64,000 nucleotides of DNA from Rathayibacter sp. VKM Ac-2856 (GCF_013205055.1 NZ_JABMLF010000004.1:62001-126000), one strand, 5' to 3'; positions 32,139 through 41,125 are shown, counted from the stretch's first letter. The notes: generated by a model not told the origin, from the sequence alone. Translations and numbers: made by a program.

Positions 32139-33586
32139 GAGCGCATCAGCTCCCGCTTCGCGTCGTCGGGCCCCGCAGGTGCCTCCGCCAGCGGCTCCGC
32201 CGGCCCGGTCTTCGCGACCGCCTCGACGTACGCCCGGCTCTCGTAGCCGTACGCGCGCCCGCGGTCGTCGGAGGCGGCGAGCAGGTTGACCACCACTCCC
32301 ACCAGCGGCGCATGCACGCGCAGCAGGGCGTCCTTCGCGTTCGTCAGCTGCGGGCGCTTGACCAGCGCCGAGCCGACGACGAAGAGCACGGCGTCGGCGG
32401 CCCGGGCCAGGACGAGCGAGTCCGCGACGGGCAGCACGGGCGGGGCGTCGAGGACGACGTAGTCCGCCTCGGCGTGCAGCTCCTGGAGGATCCGATCGAA
32501 GGTGGGCGAGGCGAGCAGTTCCGCCGGGTTCGGCGGGGTGCGCCCGGACGCCAGCACGCGCAGGGCGCCGCTCTCGCCGATCGGCTGCAGCAGGTCCTTC
32601 GCGGCGGCCCGGCCGAGCAGCGCGTCGGTCAGGCCGACGCCGGTCTCGAGCCCCAGCCGCTCCGACAGCCGCGAGACGCGCAGGTCCGCGTCGACGAGGA
32701 TCACGGACTTGCCGGCCGCGGCGAGGCTCGCGGCGAGGCTCAGCGAGATCGTCGACTTCCCCTCCCCGGGCACGGAGGAGGTGACCAGGATGATCCGCCG
32801 CGGCGACCCGCCGATGTCGACGAAGGTGAGGTTGGTGCGCAGCGCCCGCACGGCCTCGCCGAAGGACGAGCGCAGCGCCGCCTCCTCGATCAGCGGCACG
32901 GTGCCGAGGTTGCGGGTGCGCGGGATCGTCCCGAGCAGCGGCACCCCGAGCAGCGCCTCCGCCTGGCTCGCCTGCCGCACCCGCTGATCGAGCGCGTTGA
33001 GGATCAGCGCCAGCCCGACGCCGAGCAGGATGCCCGCGAAGCCGCCCGCGACGAGGACGAGCGGGATCGACGGCCACGACGGCGCCGCCGGCGGCGCGGC
33101 CTCCTCGAGCGGAGTGACGGTCACGACCGGGTCGCGCCCGGCCAGCGGCCGCTCGAGCGTCCCCGTGATCGTGCTGGAGAGCGAGGTCGCGACCGCGTTG
33201 ACGAGGTCGGCCGACTCCTCCGCCGAGGGCGCCTCCGCCGAGAGGTTGATGATCAGGCTGTCGAGCTCGACCGTCGACGACACCCGCGTCGCCAGCTCCG
33301 CCGACGTGGTGTCGAGATCGAGGTCCTCGATGACCGCGTCGAGCACGATCGGGAGCGTCGCCACCGCGGCGTACGACTCCACCCGGCTCTGCGTGTAGGT
33401 CGAGCCCTGCAGCAGATCGGTCGCCGAGCCCGAGGCCTGGTTCGACACGAACAGCCGCGCGGTGGCCGTGTACTCGGGCGCCGTCAGCAGCAGCGCCCCG
33501 CAGCCGGTGAGCAGCCCGACGGCGAGCATGCTCACCACGAGGGCCCAGTAGCGCTGCCAGATCTGCACGAGTTCTCGGAGGTTCAT
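32135..33586 (-). CDS. Polysaccharide copolymerase / bacterial tyrosine autokinase (Wzz-CpsD fusion)
   Basis: 483 aa. Wzz domain: TM1 (VVSMLAVGLLTGCGALLLT), extracytoplasmic loop to ~residue 170, TM2 (PLVLVAGGFAGILLGVGLALI). The BY-kinase domain follows with Walker A SSVPGEGKSTISLSLA (~265-280), Walker A' ILVDADLR and Walker B YVVLDAPP. Tyr residues cluster near the end (GYESRAY, fewer than in enterobacterial Wzc). It controls chain length and export; the LMW phosphatase at 24775 is its probable partner. It heads the tightly overlapping part of the EPS operon. Confidence 0.9.
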   Translation of the reverse strand: MNLRELVQIWQRYWALVVSMLAVGLLTGCGALLLTAPEYTATARLFVSNQASGSATDLLQGSTYTQSRVESYAAVATLPIVLDAVIEDLDLDTTSAELATRVSSTVELDSLIINLSAEAPSAEESADLVNAVATSLSSTITGTLERPLAGRDPVVTVTPLEEAAPPAAPSWPSIPLVLVAGGFAGILLGVGLALILNALDQRVRQASQAEALLGVPLLGTIPRTRNLGTVPLIEEAALRSSFGEAVRALRTNLTFVDIGGSPRRIILVTSSVPGEGKSTISLSLAASLAAAGKSVILVDADLRVSRLSERLGLETGVGLTDALLGRAAAKDLLQPIGESGALRVLASGRTPPNPAELLASPTFDRILQELHAEADYVVLDAPPVLPVADSLVLARAADAVLFVVGSALVKRPQLTNAKDALLRVHAPLVGVVVNLLAASDDRGRAYGYESRAYVEAVAKTGPAEPLAEAPAGPDDAKRELMRS

Positions 33587-33632
33587 GGGGCTTCTCTCGT
33601 GGTCTCTCTCGTCGTGTCCCGGAGCACGCGCG

Positions 33633-35798
33633 TCAGCCCTCGAGAGCGGCGCGGACGCGCTCGGAGACGATCGGTGCGATGACAGTGGCGTAGTCGTTCG
33701 TGAGGTGCTGCTCGTCGGCGCGGATGAGGGTGCCGCCGGCGAAGGCGGGGCACAGCTCGGCGCTGGCGCAGAACAGGTCGCGGGTCTCCACCAGGCGGGC
33801 GGAGGGGGAGGCGGCGACGGCGTCGGTCACGGCGTCGAGCATGGAGAACCACGCGTCGTTCACCGGCCCCGCGCAGTCGGACGGGGAGGAGAGGCGCGTG
33901 TAGCAGGAGGACATCGCCTTCCCGCGCGGCGGCGTCATGAGCACGACGGTCCGCGTGTCGGCGACCTCGGCGAGGCTCCGCTCCAGCCCCTCGGTCCAGC
34001 GGGACTCCGCGGTGGCGCCCTCCTCCGGGACCATCTGGAGCAGCTCCACCTCGGCGTCCGAGACGATCACGGCGGCGGGCTCCAGCGCCGCGATCCGCTC
34101 CATGGTCCAGCGGCGGTGGTCGTCGCAGGTCTGCGGCCAGCCGGGGGCGGGCTCGGAGGTGAGGTTGCCGGTGACCGGCACATCGGCGAAGGGGCACACC
34201 CCCCGTGTGAGCAGGTGCACGCGGTAGCCCTGCTCGTTGAGGGAGCCCGAGAGCGCGGGCGCCCAGGCGAGGGAGACCGAGTCGCCCACGAGCACGGCCG
34301 TCCGCGGGAGCGACGCGTCGCCGATCACGCAGTCGTCCTCGTTCGCCGCGGTGACGGGCAGGCACGTCTCGGCGAGGCCGCCGCCGAAGGCCGCGTCCCC
34401 CGTGTCGATCGTCGCCGCGACGGGCTCCGGCCACGACGTCGCGGACGAGGCGTCGCCGAGCGCCGCGGTGAGCCGGTCCAGCCCCTGCAGCTCCTCGGGC
34501 ACCGCGGCGTCCGAGCCGGCCTCGGACACGGCCGCCGCCGAGACCCCGGTGACGGCCGTGCTCTCGCGGGGCACGACCACCACGATCGCGGTCGTCACGA
34601 TCGCCGCGGCGCCGAGACCGAGCGCGATCCAGCGGGGCCAGCCCTCGCTCCCGCGCCGGTCCGCGCCGCGCGGGCGGAACTCGAGCCGGCGGCTGCGGCG
34701 GAAGGGCTCCTCGATGCCGTAGTGGCTCGCGGTGCCGAGGGCGAGGGCGAGCGGGATCGCTCCGACGAGGTACCAGGGCGAGTCGTGCCCGACCAGCGCC
34801 GCGAGGAAGACGAAGACCGGCCAGTGCCAGAGGTAGACCGAGTAGGAGATGCGCCCGAGGAACCGCGCGACGGGGTTCGTCAGCAGGACGAGGTGGGACG
34901 GGCCGCCCTCCCCCGCGACGATGATCGCCGCCGTGGCGAGGGTGGGGATCAGCGCCGCGACGCCCGGATAGGGGGTCTGCGGAGTGAGCACGAACGCTCC
35001 CGCGACGAGCACCGCGAGGCCCAGCCAGCCCAGCACCGGTCGGAGCGCGTCCGGGATCCGGCGCCAGTGCGCCGACCCGAGGAAGAGGAGCGCGCCGAGT
35101 GCCAGCTCCCACGCGCGGGTGAGCGTGGACAGATACGCGACGCCGGGGGAGAGCGCCGCCTGCACGACGCCCCAGCTGAACGAGACGGTCAGGACGAGCG
35201 CGACCAGCGCGACGACCCACCGCGTCGACGGCGGCCAGATCCGCGGGTCCGTCGGGCCCCGTCTGCGGCGCGCGACGGACCGCGCGATCGAGAAGCCCAG
35301 CAGGATCAGCAGCGGCCAGACGAGGTAGAACTGCTCCTCGACGGCGAGGGACCAGTAGTGCAGCAGCGGCGACTGCGGCGCCCACGTCGCGAAGTAGTCG
35401 GTGCCGGTGAGGATGAAGTTCCAGTTCGCGCTGAGCAGCGCGGCCCACACGCCGTCGACGAGGATCGACTCCGCCCGGGCCCGCCCGAAGACCAGGAACC
35501 CGGCGAGCACCGTCACCGCGATCACGACCGTCGCCGCCGGGGCGAGACGGCGCAGCCGCCGGACGTAGAAGGCCGGCAGCGAGAGGCGGCGGGTGCGCGT
35601 GTACTCCTTCACCAGGATCCCCGTGATGAGGAATCCGGAGAGCACGAAGAACGCGTCGAGTGCGACGTAGCCGCCGGCCGGGTACTCCACGAGATGCGTC
35701 GCGAGGATCAGCAGGAGCGCGGGCGCGCGGAGTCCTTCGAGATCTGCTCTGTACGACGAGCCACCCGGTCGACGGGGGGTGCCGGAGGGACTGCTCAC
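33633..35798 (-). CDS. OafA-type acyltransferase with C-terminal SGNH domain
   Basis: 721 aa. Acyltransferase 3 domain: YRADLEGLRAPALLLILATHL, GYVALDAFFVLSGFLITGIL, HYWSLAVEEQFYLVWPLLI, ISYSVYLWHWPVFVFLA. About ten helices are followed by a periplasmic/exterior SGNH domain (~residues 420-721) with VLVGDSVSLAW (GDS) and DEQHLTND (DxxH). Such two-part enzymes O-acetylate surface polysaccharide or peptidoglycan. GTG 35798 is preferred: AGAGGTG lies upstream. It starts 46 nt before the kinase gene, probably the first gene of the EPS operon. Confidence 0.88.
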   Translation of the reverse strand: MSSPSGTPRRPGGSSYRADLEGLRAPALLLILATHLVEYPAGGYVALDAFFVLSGFLITGILVKEYTRTRRLSLPAFYVRRLRRLAPAATVVIAVTVLAGFLVFGRARAESILVDGVWAALLSANWNFILTGTDYFATWAPQSPLLHYWSLAVEEQFYLVWPLLILLGFSIARSVARRRRGPTDPRIWPPSTRWVVALVALVLTVSFSWGVVQAALSPGVAYLSTLTRAWELALGALLFLGSAHWRRIPDALRPVLGWLGLAVLVAGAFVLTPQTPYPGVAALIPTLATAAIIVAGEGGPSHLVLLTNPVARFLGRISYSVYLWHWPVFVFLAALVGHDSPWYLVGAIPLALALGTASHYGIEEPFRRSRRLEFRPRGADRRGSEGWPRWIALGLGAAAIVTTAIVVVVPRESTAVTGVSAAAVSEAGSDAAVPEELQGLDRLTAALGDASSATSWPEPVAATIDTGDAAFGGGLAETCLPVTAANEDDCVIGDASLPRTAVLVGDSVSLAWAPALSGSLNEQGYRVHLLTRGVCPFADVPVTGNLTSEPAPGWPQTCDDHRRWTMERIAALEPAAVIVSDAEVELLQMVPEEGATAESRWTEGLERSLAEVADTRTVVLMTPPRGKAMSSCYTRLSSPSDCAGPVNDAWFSMLDAVTDAVAASPSARLVETRDLFCASAELCPAFAGGTLIRADEQHLTNDYATVIAPIVSERVRAALEG

Positions 35799-35831
35799 CG
35801 TGCACCTCTGAATTCTCGATAGGGGTCGGGA

Positions 35832-35870
35832 AGACATTCTCGGCGCGCCGATCGCACCGACGGAATGTCT
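35832..35870. promoter_or_regulatory. Inverted repeat in the EPS divergent promoter region
   Basis: AGACATTC (35832-35839) and GAATGTCT (35863-35870) form a perfect 8-bp dyad with 23 nt between. It lies between the divergent starts of the SGNH acyltransferase (35798) and the glycosyltransferase (36009). It may be a regulator site or looped promoter element. No known motif. Confidence 0.5.
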
Positions 35871-36008
35871 GTTTCTCGCTGTCGACGACGACTTCGGCAT
35901 CACTGTAGTCGGCGGCCTTTCCCGCGCCTAACATCGCCATTGCTCACTACGCCGTCCCCTCCGGCGATGAAGAGCCAGGAGATGTTTCCTCGAAGGAGAC
36001 GGGCGACC

Positions 36009-37196
36009 ATGACGACCTATTCCGACCAGAGACCGGTGACTGACCCGGTGACCGATCGCGTGACCGTGCTGCACGTCTGCGAGCGCTTCGGCGGCGGTCT
36101 CGCCGACGCGATCTCGAGCTTCGCCGCGGCCGACTCCGGCATCCGCCACGTGCTGCTCTACGCGGCCAGTCCCGAGGTCCCGCTGCCGACATCGGCGCAG
36201 GAGATCTTCGACGAGATCATCGAGCTGCCCGCCGGCCACCTCGCGCGCGTGCTCGCGGTGCGCGCCGCCGTTCACCGCACACGCGCCCCGATCCTGCACT
36301 CGCACTCCGCATTCGCGGGTCTGTACGCGCGGCTCGCGCTCTCCCGGCACTCCGCGGCCCAGGTGCACTCACCGCACTGCTTCCCCTTCGAGCGGGCCGA
36401 TCGCGGCCCGTCGACGCTCCGCGCGTTCCACCTGATCGAGTGGATCCTGGCGCGCAACACCTCGCTGTTCGTCACCTGCTCGGAGAACGAGCTGGCCCGC
36501 GCGCACGACCTGGGCGCCGCTCCGGCCGCCTGGGTGGTGAACACTGCGAATCACGTCCCGGAGCAGTTCATCCGCGACAGCAACGGCTATTCCGCGATAA
36601 CTGCGATAAAGGACCTGAATGCTCCTCCGCGGGTCGTGGGAGTGGGCAGAGTGGCTCCACAGAAAGGCACCGACATCTTCTCGGAAGCCGTGCGCACTCT
36701 GATAGCCGAGGGAGTTCTGGCGCGATTCCGCTGGATCGGTCGCGGAAACTCGGAAGAGCTCACGAGAGATCTTGAGGACTCGGGAGTGGAGGTCACGGGA
36801 TGGCTTCCCAAAGAAGTCGGACTCAATGCCCTGGCTGACGCGGATGTCTACGTGCACACGGCCCGCTGGGAGGGCTTCCCGGTCTCCCTCCTCGAGGCCG
36901 TGGCCATCGGAGTGCCGATCGTCGTCCTCCGCCGCCCCTACGCCGCGACCCTCCCCGACGAGCTGCTCGTCGAGGAGCACGAGCTCGCCGGCCGCATCGC
37001 CCTCCTCCTCGAGGACTGCGACCTCCGCCGGCGGAACGTCGACCTGGCCCGCGCCGCCCTCGCCTCCCATATCCCCGCCCGCCAGCGCGAGCAGCTGCAG
37101 GACGCCTACCTCTCCCTCGTGCGCCCGGAGTCGCGCCGAGGAGCCGCGACGACCCCCGCACCCGCCCATCACTTCCGCGCCGCGAAGGCCCGCTGA
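36009..37196 (+). CDS. Glycosyltransferase, GT4 family
   Basis: 395 aa. N-terminal donor-domain start VTVLHVCERFGGGLADAI; C-terminal signature VGVGRVAPQKGTDIFSEAV, FRWIGRG, VEVTGWLPKE and VYVHTARWEGFPVSLLEAVAIGVPIVVLRRPY (E-x7-E/A type). Divergent from the main EPS operon but clearly part of the locus. AAGGAGA precedes ATG 36009. The stretch 36530-36840 uses more A/T-ending codons than its surroundings, which may mark a recombined segment. Confidence 0.86.
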   Translation: MTTYSDQRPVTDPVTDRVTVLHVCERFGGGLADAISSFAAADSGIRHVLLYAASPEVPLPTSAQEIFDEIIELPAGHLARVLAVRAAVHRTRAPILHSHSAFAGLYARLALSRHSAAQVHSPHCFPFERADRGPSTLRAFHLIEWILARNTSLFVTCSENELARAHDLGAAPAAWVVNTANHVPEQFIRDSNGYSAITAIKDLNAPPRVVGVGRVAPQKGTDIFSEAVRTLIAEGVLARFRWIGRGNSEELTRDLEDSGVEVTGWLPKEVGLNALADADVYVHTARWEGFPVSLLEAVAIGVPIVVLRRPYAATLPDELLVEEHELAGRIALLLEDCDLRRRNVDLARAALASHIPARQREQLQDAYLSLVRPESRRGAATTPAPAHHFRAAKAR

Positions 37197-37345
37197 CCCG
37201 TCACGTTGCGCCATCCTGCACCCCGAACGAGGGCCGCGAGCGCCGCGCCGAGACCCCGCGCGCGCACCGCACCCGACCATGCTGACCGAGCAGCCCGCAC
37301 AGCGGACGCATCGAGATCCCCGCGCGTCGACGCAGGGCCCCCGCC

Positions 37346-38656
37346 TCAGAACGGCGGCGCCGCCCCGTCCACGAACCGCGGCCCCGGCGGCGGATCCGGC
37401 GGCCGCCCCGGGAGCACCGGCGGCCGACTGCTGACGCGCCTCCCGGTCGGCGTGGTCCACGCGATCGTCCCGTCGTCCTCCCGGCGGTAGGTCCAGCGGT
37501 CCCCGTGCCGGACGTGGTGGTGCGCGGTGCAGAGGGAGACGAGGTTCTCGAGGGACGTCTCGCCGCCGTGACGCCACTCGAGGGTGTGATCGGCCTCGCT
37601 GGTGGCGGCACTGCGGGTGCAGCCGGGGAAGCGGCAGGTCTGGTCGCGCAGCTGGAGGTGCAGGCGCATCCGCGCCGGAGGCACGCGCTGGGTGCGGCCG
37701 ACGGAGACGACGACCCCGGTGTCCGGATCGGTGAGCACGCGGGTGAAGGAGGCGGCGGTGCGGATCAGCTCGCGGGCGATCTCCGCCGGGACCGGGCCGT
37801 AGCCGTCGACGTCCGCGGGCGCGTCGTCGAGGCCGACCGCCGTGGACGCCGCGAGGGTGAGCCGCACCTCCGCTCGGACGCCGGGGACGAAGGTCGGGTC
37901 CGGCCGCTCGCCGTCCACGGCCGGAGTCGTCCCGGTGATGTCGCCGTCGCAGAGCAGGTCGGCCGCGGCGTCGGCGCTCAGCTGCTGCAGGGTGCGCGGG
38001 TCGCCCTCGTCGCGGAGGGTGCGGGCGATGCGGCGCAGGCGGTCGTAGGCGCCGAGCACGACCGGCGCCGCGGCGTGGAGGCAGAGCGTGGCCATCCCGT
38101 CGACGTCGGGCGTGACCCACACCGCGCGGTCCTCGCGGGCGCGGGCGTGCCGCTCGGCGCGGGGCTGCTCGTGCAGCTCCTCCCGCCACCGGCGCAGGGC
38201 GCGGCGCAGCTGCGTGAGCGCCATCGAGGGCGCCGCGTCGGCCGCGCGCTGGTCGAGGAGAGCGCGGGAGTCCTCGGGCAGGCTGCCCGCGACGGCGCAG
38301 ATCGCCTCGCCGGCCTCCCAGTGGATCCGCGCCGAGGCGAGCAGGGCGCGCGTGAGCGGCAGGTGCTCCATCAGCAGCTCCGCGTTCTCGACGCGGCGCG
38401 CGATCATCCGCTCCGGCAGGCCTTCGGCGACGGCGAGATCGGCGCGGATCGAGCGCTCGACGAGGTCTCGGGTCTCGCTCCGGGACACGCCGCGGGCGAA
38501 GGCCTCCGGGCGGGCGAGGGCCTTGCGGCAGTAGGAGTGGAGCTCCTCCGCCTCGGCGAGGCGCAGCTGAGCGGCCGCGCGAGCGAAGGCCGCGGCGCGA
38601 TCGCCGTGCCCCTGCAGCTCGGCGAGTGCCGCGTCAGCCGTTCCGTCCTCAGTCAT
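37346..38656 (-). CDS. DUF222-HNH endonuclease-like protein (13E12-repeat type)
   Basis: 436 aa. Helical DUF222 region (~1-330: AEAEELHSYCRKALARPEAFARG..., RALLDQRAADAAPSMALTQLRRALRRWREEL) followed by an HNH domain, CRFPGCTRSAATSEADHTLEWRHGGETSLENLVSLCTAHH (~350-390) with zinc-type Cys pairs. These proteins are multi-copy in Microbacteriaceae and mycobacteria and associate with repeats and possible mobility; activity is mostly untested. Pro-rich C-terminal tail. Confidence 0.9.
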   Translation of the reverse strand: MTEDGTADAALAELQGHGDRAAAFARAAAQLRLAEAEELHSYCRKALARPEAFARGVSRSETRDLVERSIRADLAVAEGLPERMIARRVENAELLMEHLPLTRALLASARIHWEAGEAICAVAGSLPEDSRALLDQRAADAAPSMALTQLRRALRRWREELHEQPRAERHARAREDRAVWVTPDVDGMATLCLHAAAPVVLGAYDRLRRIARTLRDEGDPRTLQQLSADAAADLLCDGDITGTTPAVDGERPDPTFVPGVRAEVRLTLAASTAVGLDDAPADVDGYGPVPAEIARELIRTAASFTRVLTDPDTGVVVSVGRTQRVPPARMRLHLQLRDQTCRFPGCTRSAATSEADHTLEWRHGGETSLENLVSLCTAHHHVRHGDRWTYRREDDGTIAWTTPTGRRVSSRPPVLPGRPPDPPPGPRFVDGAAPPF

Positions 38657-38772
38657 ACGCGTATTGAATCAGGGACGGCCGACACCCGACCGGGCACACG
38701 GCCTCGACGGGACGATCGGGGGTCGAATCGGGGCTGTGGAGGAGGAACGGAGCCGGAAGCCCGGCGCCGGTG

Positions 38773-38809
38773 GGTCTCGATACGCCCTTCGGGCTACTCG
38801 ACCAGCATG
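38773..38809 (+). repeat. Dispersed REP-like repeat, single copy
   Basis: GGTCTCGATACGCCC, short core, then GGGCTACTCGACCAGCATG. It lies ~115 nt upstream of the DUF222 gene start, pointing away from it. Confidence 0.85.
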
Positions 38810-38856
38810 CGCGGGGGCCGCTCGACCTGCGAGGCAGGGACCACTCGGCCAGCATG

Positions 38857-38947
38857 CCGGGAGCTGGTCGACCAGAGGCTGGAAGCTGCTCGACCACCAG
38901 GCTGGAGACTGCTCGACCGGCGGGCCGGAGGCCGGTCGACCACTCTG
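38857..38947. repeat. Degenerate ~23-bp tandem array
   Basis: Four diverged copies with the pattern GGAgnCtGnTCGACC, each ~23 bp, follow the REP copy. The first contains the palindrome CTGGTCGACCAG. No coding frame runs through it convincingly. Confidence 0.6.
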
Positions 38948-39010
38948 CAGCGGGCCGCTCGTGACGCAGCCCCCGGGCCGCCCGACCAGCAGCGGGTGAA
39001 CGACGACGGC

Positions 39011-39016
39011 TACCGT
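39011..39016 (+). promoter_or_regulatory. -10 element of a probable leaderless promoter
   Basis: TACCGT ends 7 nt before the ATG at 39024. Confidence 0.4.
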
Positions 39017-39023
39017 CGAGCAC

Positions 39024-39323
39024 ATGGCAGCGACACGGACCGACCGGCTGATCCGGTGCACCGCGCTCGCGGGCCTCGCCGTCCTCGTCCTCGGAGTGCT
39101 CGCCTTCTGCGCCGCGACCGCCTGGTCGGTCATCGAGTACAACCTCCACGAGGCGGGCGGTGCGGTCGGCCCCGAGTCCCCCTCCCCCGGTGTCCTGGTG
39201 GCCGTGAACACGGCGCTCGCACTGCTCGTCACCGGCCCCGCGGTCTCGCTGGCCGCCGTGCTCGCCCTCCTCGTCCGCAGCCGGCGCGCCTCGCCACCAC
39301 GCGCGTCCCGCTCTCGATCGTGA
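39024..39323 (+). CDS. Small two-helix membrane protein
   Basis: 99 aa. Two hydrophobic helices (ALAGLAVLVLGVLAFCAATA; VNTALALLVTGPAVSLAAVL) separated by an acidic/Pro loop (GPESPSPG), with a basic C-terminus. No family recognised. Leaderless promoter arrangement supports the start. Confidence 0.5.
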   Translation: MAATRTDRLIRCTALAGLAVLVLGVLAFCAATAWSVIEYNLHEAGGAVGPESPSPGVLVAVNTALALLVTGPAVSLAAVLALLVRSRRASPPRASRSRS

Positions 39324-39442
39324 ACGGCCTCGCGGTCGCAGCCGTTCTGGGCTGACAGGCGCGCCGAGGTGTGGTTCCGTTGCGTCATGACCGCAGCGAG
39401 TCGAACGCCCGAGCCCGCGAGCCGCCGAGCGGAGCACCGCGC

Positions 39443-39727
39443 ATGACCGGCGTCGGCCCGATCGACGTCGCCTTCACCGCGCCGATCGGCGTCACCGTGA
39501 AGGGCGACCTCTGGTCGTGCGTGGAGGTGCCGGGCTCGGTCGAGCTGTTCGGCACAGGCAAGGCCGTGAAGGTCGTCGCGACCGTCGACGGCGAGCCGCT
39601 GACCGCGGGCCTGATGCCGACCGGCGCCGGCGGCCACATGCTCTCGATCAGCGCCAAGCTCCGCAGGAAGCTCGGCAAGGCCCTCGGCGACGAGGTCGCC
39701 GTCCACCTCACCGAGCGCCTGACCTAG
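39443..39727 (+). CDS. DUF1905-like small protein
   Basis: 94 aa. The beta-barrel pattern VKGDLWSCVEVPGSVELFGTGKAVKVVATVDGEPLTAGLMPTGAGGHMLSISAKLRRKLGKALGDEVAVHLTER matches DUF1905, where G-x-x-S-x-x-x-x-x-I-R-K-x-x-G-K is characteristic. The usual downstream YdeI half is missing. CGGAG lies ~8 nt before the ATG. Function unknown. Confidence 0.75.
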   Translation: MTGVGPIDVAFTAPIGVTVKGDLWSCVEVPGSVELFGTGKAVKVVATVDGEPLTAGLMPTGAGGHMLSISAKLRRKLGKALGDEVAVHLTERLT

Positions 39728-39827
39728 CGGCCGGACGGCGGATCCCGATGCGCCCGCGCTACTCGCTATTCGATCAGCATGAATCGACGAGCGCGTCGCT
39801 CGATGCTCTCCATGGGGCCACCCCCTC

Positions 39828-39925
39828 CATGCTGGTCGAGTAGCCCCGGAGGGGCGTATCGAGACCCCACCCCTGCAGAACGGTGGATCTCGATACGCCG
39901 CAAGGCGGGCTACTCGATCAACATG
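39828..39925. repeat. Inverted REP pair (REPIN-like), copy 3
   Basis: 98 bp: CATGCTGGTCGAGTAGCCCC inward, GTATCGAGACC core, 25-nt spacer, then GGATCTCGATACGCC and CTACTCGATCAACATG. A partial unit (CTATTCGATCAGCATG) precedes it at 39767-39782. Confidence 0.85.
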
Positions 39926-40127
39926 GACGCCCTGCTCCTCGAGCAGCCCCATCGGGGAGTGACACGACTCGCTCTGCCGTCGCTGGGCGCGCCAGAAGGA
40001 GGCGGGCCGCAGCGCTCCCGCGCCATGCGCCTGCACCATGGGCGAGGGCCGAGCATGATCGTGTGGCGATCGACGTCTTCACCGTGATCACTGAAGCGAT
40101 GGCACCCGAGAAGAGGTGGTGGCAGAA

Positions 40128-40346
40128 GTGAGTGGCTACAGCGAGCAGTCGCAACGACTCGCCCGACAGCTCGCCGAGAAGGCGGCCGACAATCTGCGGC
40201 GCTCCGGACGGTCCGTCGTCCAGGACGCTGTGACCGGGCGGTATGTCGTCGGCCCGCATGGCGGAGGCGCCGTCGTCACCGAAGACGACGTCTCCCGCGA
40301 GTCGGGCGAGGAACGCCGCTCGAGAATCGCGCGTCGCGCGAGCTGA
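40128..40346 (+). CDS. Small basic hypothetical protein
   Basis: 72 aa from GTG 40128, with AGAGGTGG 8 nt upstream. N-terminal helix (EQSQRLARQLAEKAADNLRRSG), then SVVQDAVTGRYVVGPHGGGAVV. The DAxTGRYV phrase is reminiscent of small antitoxin/excisionase-like proteins, but no partner toxin is next to it. I do not assign a family. Confidence 0.4.
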   Translation: MSGYSEQSQRLARQLAEKAADNLRRSGRSVVQDAVTGRYVVGPHGGGAVVTEDDVSRESGEERRSRIARRAS

Positions 40347-40419
40347 CGGACGCGTCCGGGGCGGTCGATCGACCTCGGCAGGGCGGGGGCGCGTCTGAAC
40401 CCGACCACTGCAGACCGGT

Positions 40420-40461
40420 GGATCTCGATACGCCCGCGAGGCGGGCTACTCGATCAGCATG
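40420..40461 (+). repeat. Dispersed REP-like repeat overlapping a gene end
   Basis: GGATCTCGATACGCCCG, core, then GGGCTACTCGATCAGCATG. It supplies the last codons (SMLIE) and TAG stop of the lipoprotein gene at 40446-41054. Confidence 0.85.
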
Positions 40462-41054
40462 GAGGGCAGCACCCCCGCCGCACTCCGCCACTCCGGGTGC
40501 CGCGCCTCGACGGCGTCGGTCGTCTCGTACTGCGTTGCAGTGGTGAGCGCGAACGGGCTCCGGACGTCGAGCTGCACGTGGTCGAGGCGGTCCCACACCG
40601 AGACGTGCCAGTCGCCGGGCGCGTCGCCGTCCCAGGTCGCGGTGCCCTCGGCGCCCGGCCGAGTGAACCACAGCTCGGCGCCCTCGCCGGTCTCCGCGGC
40701 GTCCCGCGTCAGCTCGTCCGCGACCCAGCCGTCGCCCAGCAGCTCGCTGCCGATCGCCTCCTGGATCTCCCGGCTCGCCTCGGCACCCGCCCCCTGCGGC
40801 ACCAGGCGCAGGAGCAGGTCGACCGAGCGCTCATCGTCGTGCCGCGCCGACGGCTTGCCGCCCCGCGCCGACACGAGCAGCTCCGCGCCGATCAGCACCG
40901 GGTGCAGCGACTCCGCGGCGGCCACCGCAGTGTCACCGAGCTCCTCCGCCGCGAGGATCTGCTCGTCGATCCCCGCCGTCGGCCCCGACGCGCAACCGGT
41001 CAGCAGCCCGAGGAGCACGACGCCCGCGACCACCCGCGCCCGCCTCGATCCCAC
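40446..41054 (-). CDS. Lipoprotein of unknown function, C-terminus provided by a REP repeat
   Basis: 202 aa. Basic start (SRRAR), hydrophobic segment and lipobox LLTGC (Cys 21). The mature part is alpha/beta with EAIGSELLGDGWVADELTRD and GEGAELWFTRPG...ATWDG, a pattern common in Microbacteriaceae exported proteins, no family assigned. The final residues SMLIE and the TAG lie inside the REP at 40420-40461, so the repeat insertion has redefined the C-terminus. Confidence 0.65.
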   Translation of the reverse strand: MGSRRARVVAGVVLLGLLTGCASGPTAGIDEQILAAEELGDTAVAAAESLHPVLIGAELLVSARGGKPSARHDDERSVDLLLRLVPQGAGAEASREIQEAIGSELLGDGWVADELTRDAAETGEGAELWFTRPGAEGTATWDGDAPGDWHVSVWDRLDHVQLDVRSPFALTTATQYETTDAVEARHPEWRSAAGVLPSMLIE

Positions 41055-41125
41055 CGGTCCACCGTAGTCACAGGTGCACTCCGCGCCCGCGCGGGCTAAG
41101 GTTCGCGAGACGCGACCCGACGCGG

